From an endosymbiont of Acanthamoeba sp. UWC8 (GTDB taxonomy: Bacteria; Pseudomonadota; Alphaproteobacteria; Rickettsiales; Midichloriaceae), in contig NZ_CP004403.1 of assembly GCF_000730245.1 (NCBI RefSeq), forward strand, positions 186,001-250,000: a stretch of 64,000 bases of DNA. Reading direction: 5' to 3'. This document shows, piece after piece, positions 17,989-28,136 of this stretch. The position numbers were made by a program, and so were the translations under genes. Each line of letters opens with the position of its first letter. Positions within the stretch are counted from its first letter, which is position 1. The notes beneath the pieces are model-generated. The model was not told the DNA's origin. It did not search any database and saw only the letters and a program-made list of their open reading frames with translations.

Positions 17989-20712
17989 CTACCCAAACTT
18001 AAGTATAAACTCAGTATACTTACCCAACTCTGATCTACACTCTAAAGCTCCCCCCATTTCTTCCATTACCATTTTACAAAAGGATAGACCTATACCGGTG
18101 CCTTTGCTACTCTTAGTGTAAAACCTTTCAAAAATGTGCGGGAGGTCTTCCTTACTAATCCCTTTTCCATAATCTTTAAAATATAACTTATGACCTTCTG
18201 ACCAAATATCTATTTCTACATTACTGCCGCCATGCTTTAATGCATTGCTGAATAAATTATATAATACATGTTTTATATAATGCTTTGATCCGTAAAATAT
18301 AATATCATTTTCAATATTTATATTCACTTTTCCTAAAGATTCAGTTGAAACCATAAAATCCTTTATAGTTTCTTCTAAGCATTCTTTTATTGAATATTCA
18401 TCTTTATCTTGAGCAATTACCATAGCTTTTAAGGAAGTTAACAATCTATCTACCGTGCTTATTCCCTCTATACTTGCTTTCTTCAATAATATACAAGTTT
18501 CCTGCAAAGTTTTTAAAGTATTATCTTTTTCAGCTATGCTTGATATAGCCTGTTTTTTATCAATTACTTTTTGAGCAAGAAGTGAGATATATTGAGCTCC
18601 CATATTGATTGTTGCAAGCGGAGTCTTAACCTCATGAGCAATTGCACCTCCGAATAATTGCATAGCCTCAAGTCTTTCTTCGGAGTTAAGTTCCTTCGGG
18701 CGCGCAAACAAAATACCGATTAAACTTGCAAACAGATAAACATATATAGATAAATATATAGTTTCAAAATCAGCCGGGAGAATAGCATCACCAATAACCA
18801 ATTCATAAAATAAAAATCCGAAAAGCATACCGACCAGTGAGATCAAAATAAAACTTAACCAATCTACAAGCATTGTAAGCAGCATTATTGATAAAGTTAA
18901 ATTAATTAACCACTCATAGTGCGCTTCTAATATAATTAGCATTACGGTTGTAACAAACGGCAAACAATACATGAGTGTAAAATGCCAATATAAGGGAAAG
19001 TAATGTTTTAACTTTTCAGGCCAATAATCTTTCATCAATAAACCAACGCACAGCATTCCTGCAAATATCCTTAATCCAAGCATAATTAGGTAATGCGTAG
19101 GCTCCTGATATGTCCACATAAAGTAAGGCACCACATAGTTAATACAACAAAATATCCCGAACATTAGATAGTTAGCCCCATATCTTTTAACTTTATCGTT
19201 AGAGTATTGATATATATTTTTCGGGGTAGGTAAGTATTTACTAATTATTTTAATTAACGGAATATTGTTAAATTTAATATTTTTCTTTTTATTGGGCACT
19301 TTAGGATCAACAAAAGCAATACAACGGTTTTGTATAATATGCGTTGAAATAAAGCCGATAAATCCCAAAAGAGCAATAATGATCGGGATCGAAAAATTTG
19401 GAATACCAACTATCTCAGCGGCAAGAAATGATATTATAGAAACTAAGTTACATACCCAAAATGATTCTTTACTTACTTTAAACTTAAGTAAGCCGAAAAG
19501 CAAAGGGATCCCTATTGAGGATACCAGCAATAAACTGGTAATTACAAGTAAACTTACAATATTATAATTTTGTAAAGATATAAATATCCCTAACGCGCCG
19601 GTAATTAAAGTTGATACCTTCATTAAATTCAATTTTCCGATTTCCGTATTAAAACATTTTTCAGGAAAAACATTGTGTGCTATCAGTATGCCTGCTGAGT
19701 TAAGGGAAGAATCTGCAGTCGACATAATAACTGCAATCATTCCTGAAATTGCAACTCCTTTCATAAACGGAGGCAATAAATTATCTATAATGGTTGGGAT
19801 TACAGTTTTCGGCTCAATATTTGGAAATAATTTTAGCGCGGAAAAAGCCATGCATACTACTATAAATATTAAAGCAAAAGAAAGGAAAGAGTATATATAT
19901 GTTATCCTACTTAGTTGATTATGGTTTTGCGCCATTAAATATCTTTGAATTAAATGCGGCTGAAAAATTATAAGCGGGATAACCATAAAAAGAAATAATG
20001 CAATATACTCATCAAATTTCGGGTGAGAAAGAATATGAAAATGATAGGTAAGATCTGGGTTAGAAAAAACTTTAGCTAGCCCTCCTACTTCAGTTATCGC
20101 AACGCTTGCAACTAACGGGATAACGACTATTAGTATGGCAAACTGCAACACATCAGTCATAGTAACCGATTTTATCCCCCCGAACGTAGAGTAGCAGACT
20201 ATTAAACTGCAAGCTATATAAATTGCAGTTGAATAGTTAATACTTAAAAAAGAAGCCATTAAAGAGCCTAAAGCAGTAAACTGCACTCCAAGTACTCCTA
20301 AGCAAACGGCATATCCGACAAGACCTGAAAACACCTCTGCTTTTACTCCGTAAAAATATTTAATTATATCCGAAACCGAAATCATACCATCAAAACGATT
20401 ATCAAATTTAGGCGCTATATACTTAGCAGCTAGAAATATCGCAATCGGAATAGCAAGGCTTGGGATAAGATATACCAAGCCGTCTTGAAAGAATTGGGCA
20501 GTGTCACCGGTTGTAGTTCCTCCCCCAATCATGGTTGCAAGCAGAGTAAGTGCAAGGACGGGAGTACTATATGACTTATTAGCTATTGCATAATCTTTTA
20601 TATTCTTAATATCTCTGCCGGCAATAATCCCTACTATTAAGGTGATTGTTAAAAAAGCTAATACTATAGCTTTATCCGGATCAAAAAATTTAATAATACT
20701 TTCCATTACCAT
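17989..20712 (-). CDS. Sodium/solute symporter fused to a sensor histidine kinase
   Basis: The 907-residue protein has an N-terminal sodium:solute symporter domain (about residues 1-450, around 13 membrane helices; IGGGTTTGDTAQFFQDG, MTDVLQFAILIVVIPL and MSTADSSLNSAGILIAHNVF are typical). A second set of hydrophobic helices follows (about 510-665). Then come a HisKA dimerisation domain with H-box GGAIAHEVKTPLATINMG (His693) and a HATPase domain with N-box (HVLYNLFSNALKHGG), G1 (YFKDYGKGIS) and G2 (GTGIGLSFCKMVMEEMGG). This resembles CbrA-type sensors, which couple substrate transport to signalling. No PAS or receiver domain is visible, and no response regulator lies next to it. Translation may start at either of two close ATGs (20712 or 20706). 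Confidence 0.9.
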   Translation of the reverse strand: MVMESIIKFFDPDKAIVLAFLTITLIVGIIAGRDIKNIKDYAIANKSYSTPVLALTLLATMIGGGTTTGDTAQFFQDGLVYLIPSLAIPIAIFLAAKYIAPKFDNRFDGMISVSDIIKYFYGVKAEVFSGLVGYAVCLGVLGVQFTALGSLMASFLSINYSTAIYIACSLIVCYSTFGGIKSVTMTDVLQFAILIVVIPLVASVAITEVGGLAKVFSNPDLTYHFHILSHPKFDEYIALFLFMVIPLIIFQPHLIQRYLMAQNHNQLSRITYIYSFLSFALIFIVVCMAFSALKLFPNIEPKTVIPTIIDNLLPPFMKGVAISGMIAVIMSTADSSLNSAGILIAHNVFPEKCFNTEIGKLNLMKVSTLITGALGIFISLQNYNIVSLLVITSLLLVSSIGIPLLFGLLKFKVSKESFWVCNLVSIISFLAAEIVGIPNFSIPIIIALLGFIGFISTHIIQNRCIAFVDPKVPNKKKNIKFNNIPLIKIISKYLPTPKNIYQYSNDKVKRYGANYLMFGIFCCINYVVPYFMWTYQEPTHYLIMLGLRIFAGMLCVGLLMKDYWPEKLKHYFPLYWHFTLMYCLPFVTTVMLIILEAHYEWLINLTLSIMLLTMLVDWLSFILISLVGMLFGFLFYELVIGDAILPADFETIYLSIYVYLFASLIGILFARPKELNSEERLEAMQLFGGAIAHEVKTPLATINMGAQYISLLAQKVIDKKQAISSIAEKDNTLKTLQETCILLKKASIEGISTVDRLLTSLKAMVIAQDKDEYSIKECLEETIKDFMVSTESLGKVNINIENDIIFYGSKHYIKHVLYNLFSNALKHGGSNVEIDIWSEGHKLYFKDYGKGISKEDLPHIFERFYTKSSKGTGIGLSFCKMVMEEMGGALECRSELGKYTEFILKFG

Positions 20713-20939
20713 GTACTCTGAATAATTTAATCAATTGATCATGTTATAGGTGTAAATTAATCGGAGAATTACCTATATCTCAATAACCCTTACCAAAATT
20801 TTACAAATACATAACCATATGTTAAAAATTATGCAACATTCTTATAATTTAATTATATTTAGTATTTTTTAAGTAAAAGAATAAGGTATTGAAACTTAAT
20901 ATAATAAGTACAAAATATATTATTGTGTAAAAGATAAGC

Positions 20940-22310
20940 TTATTCTTTTCCTAACACGTGCCTTTCAATGCTTTCAATCATACTGCCGGCAATATCCTCA
21001 CCACTAACGCTTTCAATACCTTCTAAGCCGGGAGAAGAGTTAACTTCCAGAACTTTTGGCCCGGTATCAGATCTGATTATATCTACTCCCGCTACTTTAA
21101 GCCCTAATATTTTTGCAGCAGAGATTGCCATTTTCTTTTCTTCAGGAGTAAGTTTGACGGGTGCAGCTACTCCGCCCAAATGTAAATTCGCCCTGAATTC
21201 ATCATCAGCTGCTACTCTCTGCATTGCACCGACTACCTTGCCGTCAATAACGAAGCAACGGATATCTTTTCCTTTTGCTTCCTTGATATATTCCTGAACC
21301 AAAATATTTACTTTTAAACTCTTAAAAGCATTGATAACGCTTTCAGCAGCTTTATTGGTTTCTGCAAGCACAACACCTACTCCTTGGGTTCCCTCTAATA
21401 ATTTTACAATCAGTGGAGCTCCTCCTACCGTCTTTATCAGATGCTTAGTATCTTCAGGTGAGTTTGCAAACCCGGTTATAGGCATATTAATACCTTTATC
21501 GGCAAGCATTTGTAAACTTCTTAGCTTGTCTCTGGAGCGAGTTATTGCAACAGCTTCATTTAATGAGAATGCACCGGATGCTTGAAACTGACGGGTTACC
21601 GCACAACCGTAAAAAGTGGTAGAAGGTCTAAGCCTCGGAATTACCGCATCTATACTTTTTAATATCTCACCGCCTCGATAGCATACGGTTGGCTCATTGG
21701 CGCTTATATTCATATAACAATGGCGAACATTTATAAATTTCATATTATGCCCTCTTAGCTCACCTGCTTCCATAATCCTTCGATTAGAATAAAGATCAGG
21801 GTCGCTTGCAAGAAGAACTATATTTAAAGACGCTTTTTTAGATACATGAAGTTTGTACAGATTCCTTGCTTCTTTGCCAGAAATATCGGAAACCATGAAC
21901 ACAGCATCAGGATCAACTAAAACTTTATTTTGCATAGCTTCTCTACCGAGCAGCATACGATAACCCATAGAATCCCGATTGGTCAAAGTGATTTCAATAT
22001 CCCAAACTTGATCACCAAGCTTAATAGGCGTAACTACTACTACTCGCTTTTCCACTTCACCGTTAGAGCTTCTGACTACTCTTCTATCAACAACGGGAGC
22101 TATGCATCTATGAATAATTTTACGGTTGTTTTGAATCGGGTGAACATCAAACTTTGCATAAGCTTTGCCTCCCTCATCATAACAATGAATATTAAAAGCA
22201 TGTAAAGCAGAAGTTTTGGCTCCGGAGTCAACTCTAATCTTTACTGCGGGCAATCCAAGCTCCGGTAAAGAACACCATTCCTCACTTCCAATTATAAACT
22301 TTTCGGTCAT
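20940..22310 (-). CDS. RimB-like aspartic protease domain fused to RimK-like glutamate ligase
   Basis: The 456-residue protein has two parts. Residues 1-140 match the retropepsin-like 'ATP-dependent zinc protease' family (RimB), with [16 protein letters not shown] giving a catalytic Asp28 in DSGA, and [11 protein letters not shown]. Residues about 160-456 are a RimK-type ATP-grasp ligase: [55 protein letters not shown] and [14 protein letters not shown], which carries the metal-binding E-x-N. RimK adds glutamates to the ribosomal protein S6 C-terminus, and RimB removes or processes such tails. A single chain would hold both opposed activities. Which protein it modifies here is inference only. 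It is flanked by its own upstream region and is not in an obvious operon. Confidence 0.88.
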   Translation of the reverse strand: MTEKFIIGSEEWCSLPELGLPAVKIRVDSGAKTSALHAFNIHCYDEGGKAYAKFDVHPIQNNRKIIHRCIAPVVDRRVVRSSNGEVEKRVVVVTPIKLGDQVWDIEITLTNRDSMGYRMLLGREAMQNKVLVDPDAVFMVSDISGKEARNLYKLHVSKKASLNIVLLASDPDLYSNRRIMEAGELRGHNMKFINVRHCYMNISANEPTVCYRGGEILKSIDAVIPRLRPSTTFYGCAVTRQFQASGAFSLNEAVAITRSRDKLRSLQMLADKGINMPITGFANSPEDTKHLIKTVGGAPLIVKLLEGTQGVGVVLAETNKAAESVINAFKSLKVNILVQEYIKEAKGKDIRCFVIDGKVVGAMQRVAADDEFRANLHLGGVAAPVKLTPEEKKMAISAAKILGLKVAGVDIIRSDTGPKVLEVNSSPGLEGIESVSGEDIAGSMIESIERHVLGKE

Positions 22311-22392
22311 TTATTTACTAAAATTAAAATCTAATAAGTTATTTCTGATATATATAAAAAATTTATTAAGTAAATATATATTTAATATATTT

Positions 22393-22995
22393 TTAAATTA
22401 TTTTTATTTTAGCATCGGGCAGCCTAATGTAAAGAGGATCAACTTCATTTAATAACTCAGTATTAGAATTTTGCAAATACTTTAATGCGACCATACCGAC
22501 ATTCTTAGCGTTCGGAATATTTATCTCATCGGCAAATTTGTTACCTATTATTTTAGAACCGGCCGCAAATTCACTTACTAAACTATACTCAACAAGCTCA
22601 ATAGTGCTATGCGGAATTTGGTTAATAAATTTTTGTGCATATACCTGGTTTCTGCCCGCGTCTAAAACCGAACAAATTTTTTCATCCTTGCCGAAAGCAA
22701 TTGTCTCCAAGCAGCTTATACCGATTACTTTTTTACCGGCTGCAAAAGCAATTGCATTGGCGGTTGCAACCCCTATTCTTATACCGGTAAAACTTCCCGG
22801 GCCGTTAGAAACTGCAAGATAATCAAGCTCCTCATAAGTAGTATTATTTTCCTCAAGCACCTGCTCAATCATTAAAATTAACTTTTCCGATTGCTTATGA
22901 GCTCTGCTTTCTAAAATATAAGATACAACACTACGGTCATTTAGGAGAGCGACCGAGCACTCTCCTAAACAAGTTTCTATAGCTAACATTAACAT
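22393..22995 (-). CDS. tsaB: tRNA threonylcarbamoyladenosine biosynthesis protein TsaB
   Basis: The 200-residue protein is an ASKHA-fold TsaB: MLAIETCLGECSVALLND at the start, then YEELDYLAVSNGPGSFTGIR (the N/S-G-PGSFTG-R signature) and IGVATANAIAFAAGKKVIGI. TsaB partners TsaD and TsaE in making t6A37 on ANN-decoding tRNAs. It lacks the metal-binding His residues of TsaD, as expected. It lies 6 bases after the BON lipoprotein gene and ends the short operon that begins with the membrane J-protein. Confidence 0.93.
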   Translation of the reverse strand: MLMLAIETCLGECSVALLNDRSVVSYILESRAHKQSEKLILMIEQVLEENNTTYEELDYLAVSNGPGSFTGIRIGVATANAIAFAAGKKVIGISCLETIAFGKDEKICSVLDAGRNQVYAQKFINQIPHSTIELVEYSLVSEFAAGSKIIGNKFADEINIPNAKNVGMVALKYLQNSNTELLNEVDPLYIRLPDAKIKII

Positions 22996-23001
22996 ATAGG
23001 C

Positions 23002-23598
23002 TTAGTTCTTATGTCTTCTAGGGTCGCTTTTTAAAGTCATATGGCTTACAACTTCTTTAACGCCTTTAACTTGACTTGCTAATCTAACAGCCAAATCCAA
23101 TTCTTTTTTAGTTTTAGCAATACCGATTAAATATACTACTCCGTTATTTACATCAACGGTGTAGTTAATTGAGCTTACGCCTTTTTGGAAAAGAAGCTTT
23201 GTTCTTATTTTGGTAGCGATCCAAGAGTCATTTGCTCGTGTTTTGATATCTTTATCACCGACTTCCAGTTCATTGATTACTTCATGCACACCCTCAGTAG
23301 ACCAAGCTATTTTTACGGCTCTTATGGCATGTTGATTTTTAGCAACGCTTCCGGTTAAAAGGACTCTGCCTTCTTTGACGGTTACGCTGATTTTCGATAA
23401 AAGGTTTGCTACATCTTTTTGAGCAAACTCATTCTTTATTTTTGCCATGATGGTTGCATCATCAATTATATGTCCGAGGGTTCTCTCTTCGGCAATAGAG
23501 GCTCCGACTTCACCTGTAGCTACGACTGCCACCGGTGCACAGCTGGTAGAGCTTAAGACTACAATTCCAAGTGATACCAGTATATTAAATTTATTCAT
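23002..23598 (-). CDS. Double-BON-domain lipoprotein (OsmY/YraP-like)
   Basis: The 198-residue protein starts with a lipoprotein signal (LGIVVLSSTSC, lipobox STSC, Cys20) and carries two BON domains. The first runs about residues 45-110 (TIMAKIKNEFAQ, then VKEGRVLLTGSVAKNQHA) and the second about 120-190 (IATKIRTKLLFQK, then VNNGVVYLIGIAKTKKELD). BON proteins such as YraP/DolP bind anionic phospholipids and protect the outer membrane under stress. Here the gene overlaps the upstream membrane J-protein by 8 bases and is followed closely by tsaB, an arrangement seen in other Rickettsiales-like genomes only in part. Confidence 0.85.
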   Translation of the reverse strand: MNKFNILVSLGIVVLSSTSCAPVAVVATGEVGASIAEERTLGHIIDDATIMAKIKNEFAQKDVANLLSKISVTVKEGRVLLTGSVAKNQHAIRAVKIAWSTEGVHEVINELEVGDKDIKTRANDSWIATKIRTKLLFQKGVSSINYTVDVNNGVVYLIGIAKTKKELDLAVRLASQVKGVKEVVSHMTLKSDPRRHKN

Positions 23599-24040
23599 TG
23601 CGACTATCTCCTTTTAATAATATATCTTTTGCTTTATTTAGCTTTTGGGCTATGTACTTTGAACCTCCGTGGTCAGGATGGTTTTTAAGTATAAGCTTTT
23701 TGTAAGCTGCTTTTATTTCTTCTTCGGAAGCATTCTTATTTACTCCCAAAATTTCGCACGCTTCATTTTTGCTTACCTCTTGTCTATCACTACTAGCATT
23801 AATTTTTTCAGATTGCACTCTAAAATTCTTTATAAAAGGCAGAATAGCTAAGAAAAGATTAGCAAAATATGCTAACTTTATTGAACCCACTCTTAAAATA
23901 ATAAAGAGAGCAGCAATCAAGCTTCCGAAGCTAAATAATTTATTGAATTTACTGGTATTTCTAACCCTATTACTTTTTCTATTTAGAAAGATAAACGCTA
24001 AACATATTAACAAGATTATTAATGCAATATAAAAAATCAA
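23591..24040 (-). CDS. Membrane-anchored J-domain protein (TIM14-like)
   Basis: The 149-residue protein has an N-terminal hydrophobic helix (FYIALIILLICLAFIFL), a second around residues 38-65, and a C-terminal J-domain: ACEILGVNKNASEEEIKAAY, then KLILKNHPDHGGSKYIAQK with the HPD triad. This order (membrane anchor, then a short C-terminal J-domain with 'HPDHGG') is that of the DjlA-unrelated TIM14/Pam18-like proteins of alphaproteobacteria. It would recruit DnaK to the inner membrane. It overlaps the BON gene by 8 bases and is the first gene of the dnaJ-like/BON/tsaB unit. Confidence 0.85.
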   Translation of the reverse strand: MIFYIALIILLICLAFIFLNRKSNRVRNTSKFNKLFSFGSLIAALFIILRVGSIKLAYFANLFLAILPFIKNFRVQSEKINASSDRQEVSKNEACEILGVNKNASEEEIKAAYKKLILKNHPDHGGSKYIAQKLNKAKDILLKGDSRNE

Positions 24041-24092
24041 TGAAATTAACCATATTATATTTTTAGCAGTGTTACCTAAGTTGATAGCTAAA

Positions 24093-26120
24093 TCAACAGA
24101 TAATCTTACTAACAGCCTTAAGTAGCTCCGATGGTGTTTTTATAGGAGGTAAGCATTTACCTTGTGTACAGATATATGCAAGTGGAGAAACTTCATTGCT
24201 TTCAGTATCCCTTATTTGTTCGATGATAATATTAGCATTCGGGATCCGTGCTGCTTCTAATACGAGTGGATAAGCCAAGTCTACATCACCGATTATTTTA
24301 ATATGGATAGCATGTTCAAGCAGTGCTGCTCCCGACAATAATGAGCTTATGGAAAACGCTTCTATATCAGTGCTATATAATGCGCTAATTAAATCTTTTG
24401 CTTCATCATGAAATTTATCTTCCCCCAAGAGGTAGTATAATTTTGCTAAGACAATAGTTAATATACCACTACCGGAAGGGGTGACACTATCCTCTACTGT
24501 TCTAGTTTGGCTGATTAGGTCTTTCTGAGCAGTAGTATCAAAATAAGCTTTGCTTTCTTCGTCATAAAATAATTCTTTTATAGTTTTCACCCATGTTACC
24601 GATTGATCAAGGTATGCTCTATCTCCGGTTGTACTATACAGCTCTAAAGCAGCAAGGCAAAGATTGGTATAGTCCGTAAGGAAAGCGATATTCATTAAAT
24701 TTCCTTTACAGTAACTGTGACCAAGTATCGCATCACTACTTTGCATATTATCTTTAATAAACGCAAAAGCGGAAACCGCAAGTGCAAGCCATTCTTTTTT
24801 ATCGAAAACCAGGGCTGCCTTTGTTAAGGAATAAATCATTAAACCATTCCAATCAGCCAACACTTTATCATCACTGGAAGGTCTTATCCTCTTTTCTCTT
24901 GCTTTAAAAAGCTTTTCCTTACAATGAATAAGTAATTCAGCTGGAATTAAAATATCATGATTTTGATGATTCCTATGTAAAATATTTGTGCCTTTTTCCC
25001 AATTTCCATTCTGCTCAATACCATATGCCTTTTTAAATAAGGCACTATCGTCACCTAATATTTCATCTATTTCTTTTGATTTCCATACATAAAACTTACC
25101 TTCCATTCCCTCACTTTCAGCGTTTTGGCTTGAAATAAATGCTCGATTGCCTTGGCTATCAGGAACGGATAACATTTCTCTTTTAAGCCATTCAACTGTT
25201 TCTTCTATACGTGTTTCATATAATTTATTTTTCGATTCCCGCCATACTTCGGTTAATAAGCTGATAATAAGCGCATTATCATATAACATCTTCTCAAAAT
25301 GAGGGGCAAACCACCTACTATCGGTGCTGTATCTAGCCCAACCGCCGCCGAGGTGATCATAGATACCGCCTTCGCACAGATGAAATGCCGTATTTTTAAC
25401 AACTTGCTTCATATCATCCCGATTTTTTCTCATCCCGACGCGCCATAAATATTGCCACATTAATGTCTGAGGGAACTTAGGCGCTTTTTTTATACCGCCG
25501 TATTCCGGATCTGATATTCCCACTAATTTCTCTGCCGACATATCAATATCTTTGAGTGAAATATTCGCCGCCTGCGCAAGACCAGGTTTTCTTGAGACAT
25601 CGGCATTTAGAGCATTAGTTACGGTTGTTGCTATATCGGAAAGACCTCTTTTGTTTTCTTCCCAAGCTTGACGTATATAGTTTAGCACATCTTTAAAGCT
25701 AGGTAGACCATAACGCCGCTCTTTAGGGAAATATGTACCTCCATAGAAAGGTTGCCCATTGGGAAATAAGAACATAGTAAGTGGCCATCCGCCTTGCTGC
25801 CCCATTAAATTTATCGCTTGCATATAAATATGATCGATATCAGGACGTTCTTCTCTATCAACCTTAATGTTAATAAACCAATCGTTCATCAGTCGGGCAG
25901 TTTCCTCATCTTCAAAGCTTTCCCTTGCCATTACATGGCACCAATGACAAGCGGAATAGCCGACGGATAAAAGTATAGGTTTATTTTGTTGTTTAGCAAG
26001 ATCTAAGGCTTCATCACACCAAGGCCACCAATTGACATAGTTATGCTTATGTTCTAAAAGGTAAGGACTGGTTTCTTGTGCTAAGCGATTGCAGCTTTTA
26101 GATTCATTCATATAATTCAA
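24093..26120 (-). CDS. DUF255 thioredoxin-fold protein (YyaL/SPATA20 type)
   Basis: The 675-residue protein is full-length for the family. The N-terminal thioredoxin-like domain opens [20 protein letters not shown], then [20 protein letters not shown] with a CxxC at residues 58-61, and [14 protein letters not shown]. The remainder is an (alpha/alpha)6 barrel like that of glycosidases and epimerases ([29 protein letters not shown]). The biochemical role is unresolved; redox or cellobiose-epimerase-like functions have been suggested for relatives. Its start (26120, or the ATG at 26111) overlaps the end of the 112-residue membrane protein by 4 bases, so translation is probably coupled. Confidence 0.88.
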   Translation of the reverse strand: MNYMNESKSCNRLAQETSPYLLEHKHNYVNWWPWCDEALDLAKQQNKPILLSVGYSACHWCHVMARESFEDEETARLMNDWFINIKVDREERPDIDHIYMQAINLMGQQGGWPLTMFLFPNGQPFYGGTYFPKERRYGLPSFKDVLNYIRQAWEENKRGLSDIATTVTNALNADVSRKPGLAQAANISLKDIDMSAEKLVGISDPEYGGIKKAPKFPQTLMWQYLWRVGMRKNRDDMKQVVKNTAFHLCEGGIYDHLGGGWARYSTDSRWFAPHFEKMLYDNALIISLLTEVWRESKNKLYETRIEETVEWLKREMLSVPDSQGNRAFISSQNAESEGMEGKFYVWKSKEIDEILGDDSALFKKAYGIEQNGNWEKGTNILHRNHQNHDILIPAELLIHCKEKLFKAREKRIRPSSDDKVLADWNGLMIYSLTKAALVFDKKEWLALAVSAFAFIKDNMQSSDAILGHSYCKGNLMNIAFLTDYTNLCLAALELYSTTGDRAYLDQSVTWVKTIKELFYDEESKAYFDTTAQKDLISQTRTVEDSVTPSGSGILTIVLAKLYYLLGEDKFHDEAKDLISALYSTDIEAFSISSLLSGAALLEHAIHIKIIGDVDLAYPLVLEAARIPNANIIIEQIRDTESNEVSPLAYICTQGKCLPPIKTPSELLKAVSKIIC

Positions 26121-26455
26121 CCCTCAAATAAATAAAAATAAACCAGCAAAATTATTGCTATTGTTCCTAAGATAATATGGGTAATAATTAGAATTTTTGA
26201 TCTGTTTAACCCTAAAAAGTCTTTATAGGTAACGATCATTCCTCCTATCGAGGTAATTACCAATATTGCGATAACAATTAAATAACTAAAGTGTTGATAA
26301 GTATATATTCCTAAAACCGCAATTCCAATTATTGAGAGTAGCCCGTGAAGTAAAACATAAGCTTTAGGGGTTTCTTTATCTTTATAGATATATGTAGTAA
26401 TTACCAACCCTAAAATTGTCGCAATAAGCAAGATAAGTATTGTAGATATAAGCAT
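26117..26455 (-). CDS. Four-helix integral membrane protein, unknown
   Basis: The 112-residue protein is almost wholly hydrophobic with four predicted membrane helices: [60 protein letters not shown] and [21 protein letters not shown] short charged loop with KDKETPK joins the first two. It could be a cytochrome b-like or DoxX-like small carrier, but no heme His pattern convinces me. It lies 13 bp after the FAD-Rieske gene and overlaps the DUF255 gene by 4 bases, so the three probably act in one process. Confidence 0.7.
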   Translation of the reverse strand: MLISTILILLIATILGLVITTYIYKDKETPKAYVLLHGLLSIIGIAVLGIYTYQHFSYLIVIAILVITSIGGMIVTYKDFLGLNRSKILIITHIILGTIAIILLVYFYLFEG

Positions 26456-26468
26456 TTTTTTACCTCTT

Positions 26469-28007
26469 TTAAGATATTATATGTTGCTTTTTAAGCGGGC
26501 ATAAAGCCGGCCCCTCAATAATGCTTCCGTCTATGTTAAATCTGCTGCCGTGACACGGACAATCCCAACTTACTTCAGCTTCATTCCATTTAACAATGCA
26601 TTTAAGATGCGTGCAAACTGCCGAAACCACATGTAACTCATTGTTATCATCCCGATAAACAGCAAACTTCTCTCCATTTTTTTCTATAATCTTTCCTTCT
26701 CCGGCTTCTATACCGGATAAATTTTTAGCATCAACGTTACTCGGGTAATCAGAAAGATATTTGACTGTGGAGTTTACATTTTCTTTAATAAACTTCTTAG
26801 CAGAAGCTATAGGCTTAAAACGATTTGAATTATAAGTACTAATTACAGGAGATTCTTTCCCCTGAACTAAATCCGCAAGCAACAACCCAGCAACTGTTCC
26901 ATAAGTTAAGCCATCAGCATTATAACCTGTCGCAATAAATATATTTTTTGATTTGCTTGAAACAGAACCTATGTAAGGAATTCCATCAGAGGGTTGATAA
27001 TGTTGTGCAGACCATTTGTATAATATCTTATCAACTTCAAAATTTTTATAAATATAATTTTCAATAATTTTATAATGTTGTTCATGGGTTTTAAAACCGG
27101 GTTGTCCGGTTTTATGACTACTGCCGCTAACAATTAACGTATCTATTTTGTCGGAAGTAATATTATGAGTACTAATTGCAAAACCGGGAACGCGGATATC
27201 CCAAAAATTCCCGTTAGGGTATCTTTCACCTTTTAATTTAACCGCGACTGCATAGCTTCTATATGGGAATGCTAAAATTTGAAACTTATTAATTCCAATC
27301 GGTAAATGGGTAGCTATTATTACTTTCTTTGCTTTTATATTACCTTTTGGAGTATGAACCAAAGAATAATCACCCTCCTCTTTTATACCTAAACAAGGTG
27401 TGTTCTCATATATATCACATCCGATGCTACTTAAGTAGTTTGCTAATGAGCGGAGATATTTTAAAGGATTAAACCTAGCTTGATTATCCAGCTTAGCAGC
27501 TGAAAGAAAATTAGTTGAGAAAGGCAAACGGTCTATTTTTTCTATATTAATTCCAAGATTTATAAGAGCTGAGGTCTCATTATTAATTAAGCTGACACTT
27601 GCCTTATTATTAGTAAAAAAATAAAATGGCCTTCGATGGAAGTCGCAATTGATACTATGCTTTATTACCATATTCTCTATAAAATCGATCGCGTCTTTAC
27701 GGGATTGACTAATTATTTTCGCAGTTTCAAAATCAAACTTCTTTACTATATTTTGATAAAAAGTTTCAACTGGTATATATAAATTGCCTGTAGAATACCC
27801 ACTGGTTCCAAGGGCGACGCTATGTGATTCAATAACGCAAAGTTTTTGTTCTTTTTCAATTAAATTGATTGCAGCAGTAATACCCGTAATGCCGGCTCCA
27901 ATAATAACTGTATCAACAATTATATTAGTATCTAAAGTGTTAAATTGAGTATTAACATTAGAATTAAAATCCCAAAGAGAGCTTTTGGTCATTATATTCT
28001 TCTCCAT
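26469..28007 (-). CDS. FAD-dependent oxidoreductase with C-terminal Rieske domain
   Basis: The 512-residue protein joins a DAO-type FAD domain (dinucleotide loop VIIGAGITGITAAINLIE near residue 35; IGSVSSKSKNIFIATGYNAD near the end of that domain) to a C-terminal Rieske [2Fe-2S] domain. Both ligand pairs are present: VCTHLKCIV (CxH) and WDCPCHGSRFNIDG (CxxH). FAD-Rieske fusions of this kind are widespread in bacteria, but the substrate is unknown; amine or proline-like oxidation is a guess. No export signal is visible. It heads a close run with the four-helix membrane protein and the DUF255 protein. Confidence 0.9.
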   Translation of the reverse strand: MEKNIMTKSSLWDFNSNVNTQFNTLDTNIIVDTVIIGAGITGITAAINLIEKEQKLCVIESHSVALGTSGYSTGNLYIPVETFYQNIVKKFDFETAKIISQSRKDAIDFIENMVIKHSINCDFHRRPFYFFTNNKASVSLINNETSALINLGINIEKIDRLPFSTNFLSAAKLDNQARFNPLKYLRSLANYLSSIGCDIYENTPCLGIKEEGDYSLVHTPKGNIKAKKVIIATHLPIGINKFQILAFPYRSYAVAVKLKGERYPNGNFWDIRVPGFAISTHNITSDKIDTLIVSGSSHKTGQPGFKTHEQHYKIIENYIYKNFEVDKILYKWSAQHYQPSDGIPYIGSVSSKSKNIFIATGYNADGLTYGTVAGLLLADLVQGKESPVISTYNSNRFKPIASAKKFIKENVNSTVKYLSDYPSNVDAKNLSGIEAGEGKIIEKNGEKFAVYRDDNNELHVVSAVCTHLKCIVKWNEAEVSWDCPCHGSRFNIDGSIIEGPALCPLKKQHIIS

Positions 28008-28136
28008 TGTAGTTCGCTACACCAAGAAAGTATTTTGTTTTTTATTGTAAGTACTAAAAATACCTTTAATTTATGTTTTAATCTAACGTGAAATTAATAT
28101 TATTTTAACTTTATTAAATATCCGAAGCTTTTTAAG

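Noticed and set aside
17818-18033. A 71-residue plus-strand gene between the BPL_N-type gene and the kinase
   Set aside because: Its last part overlaps the kinase end on the other strand, it has no ribosome-binding site, and its composition is not protein-like.
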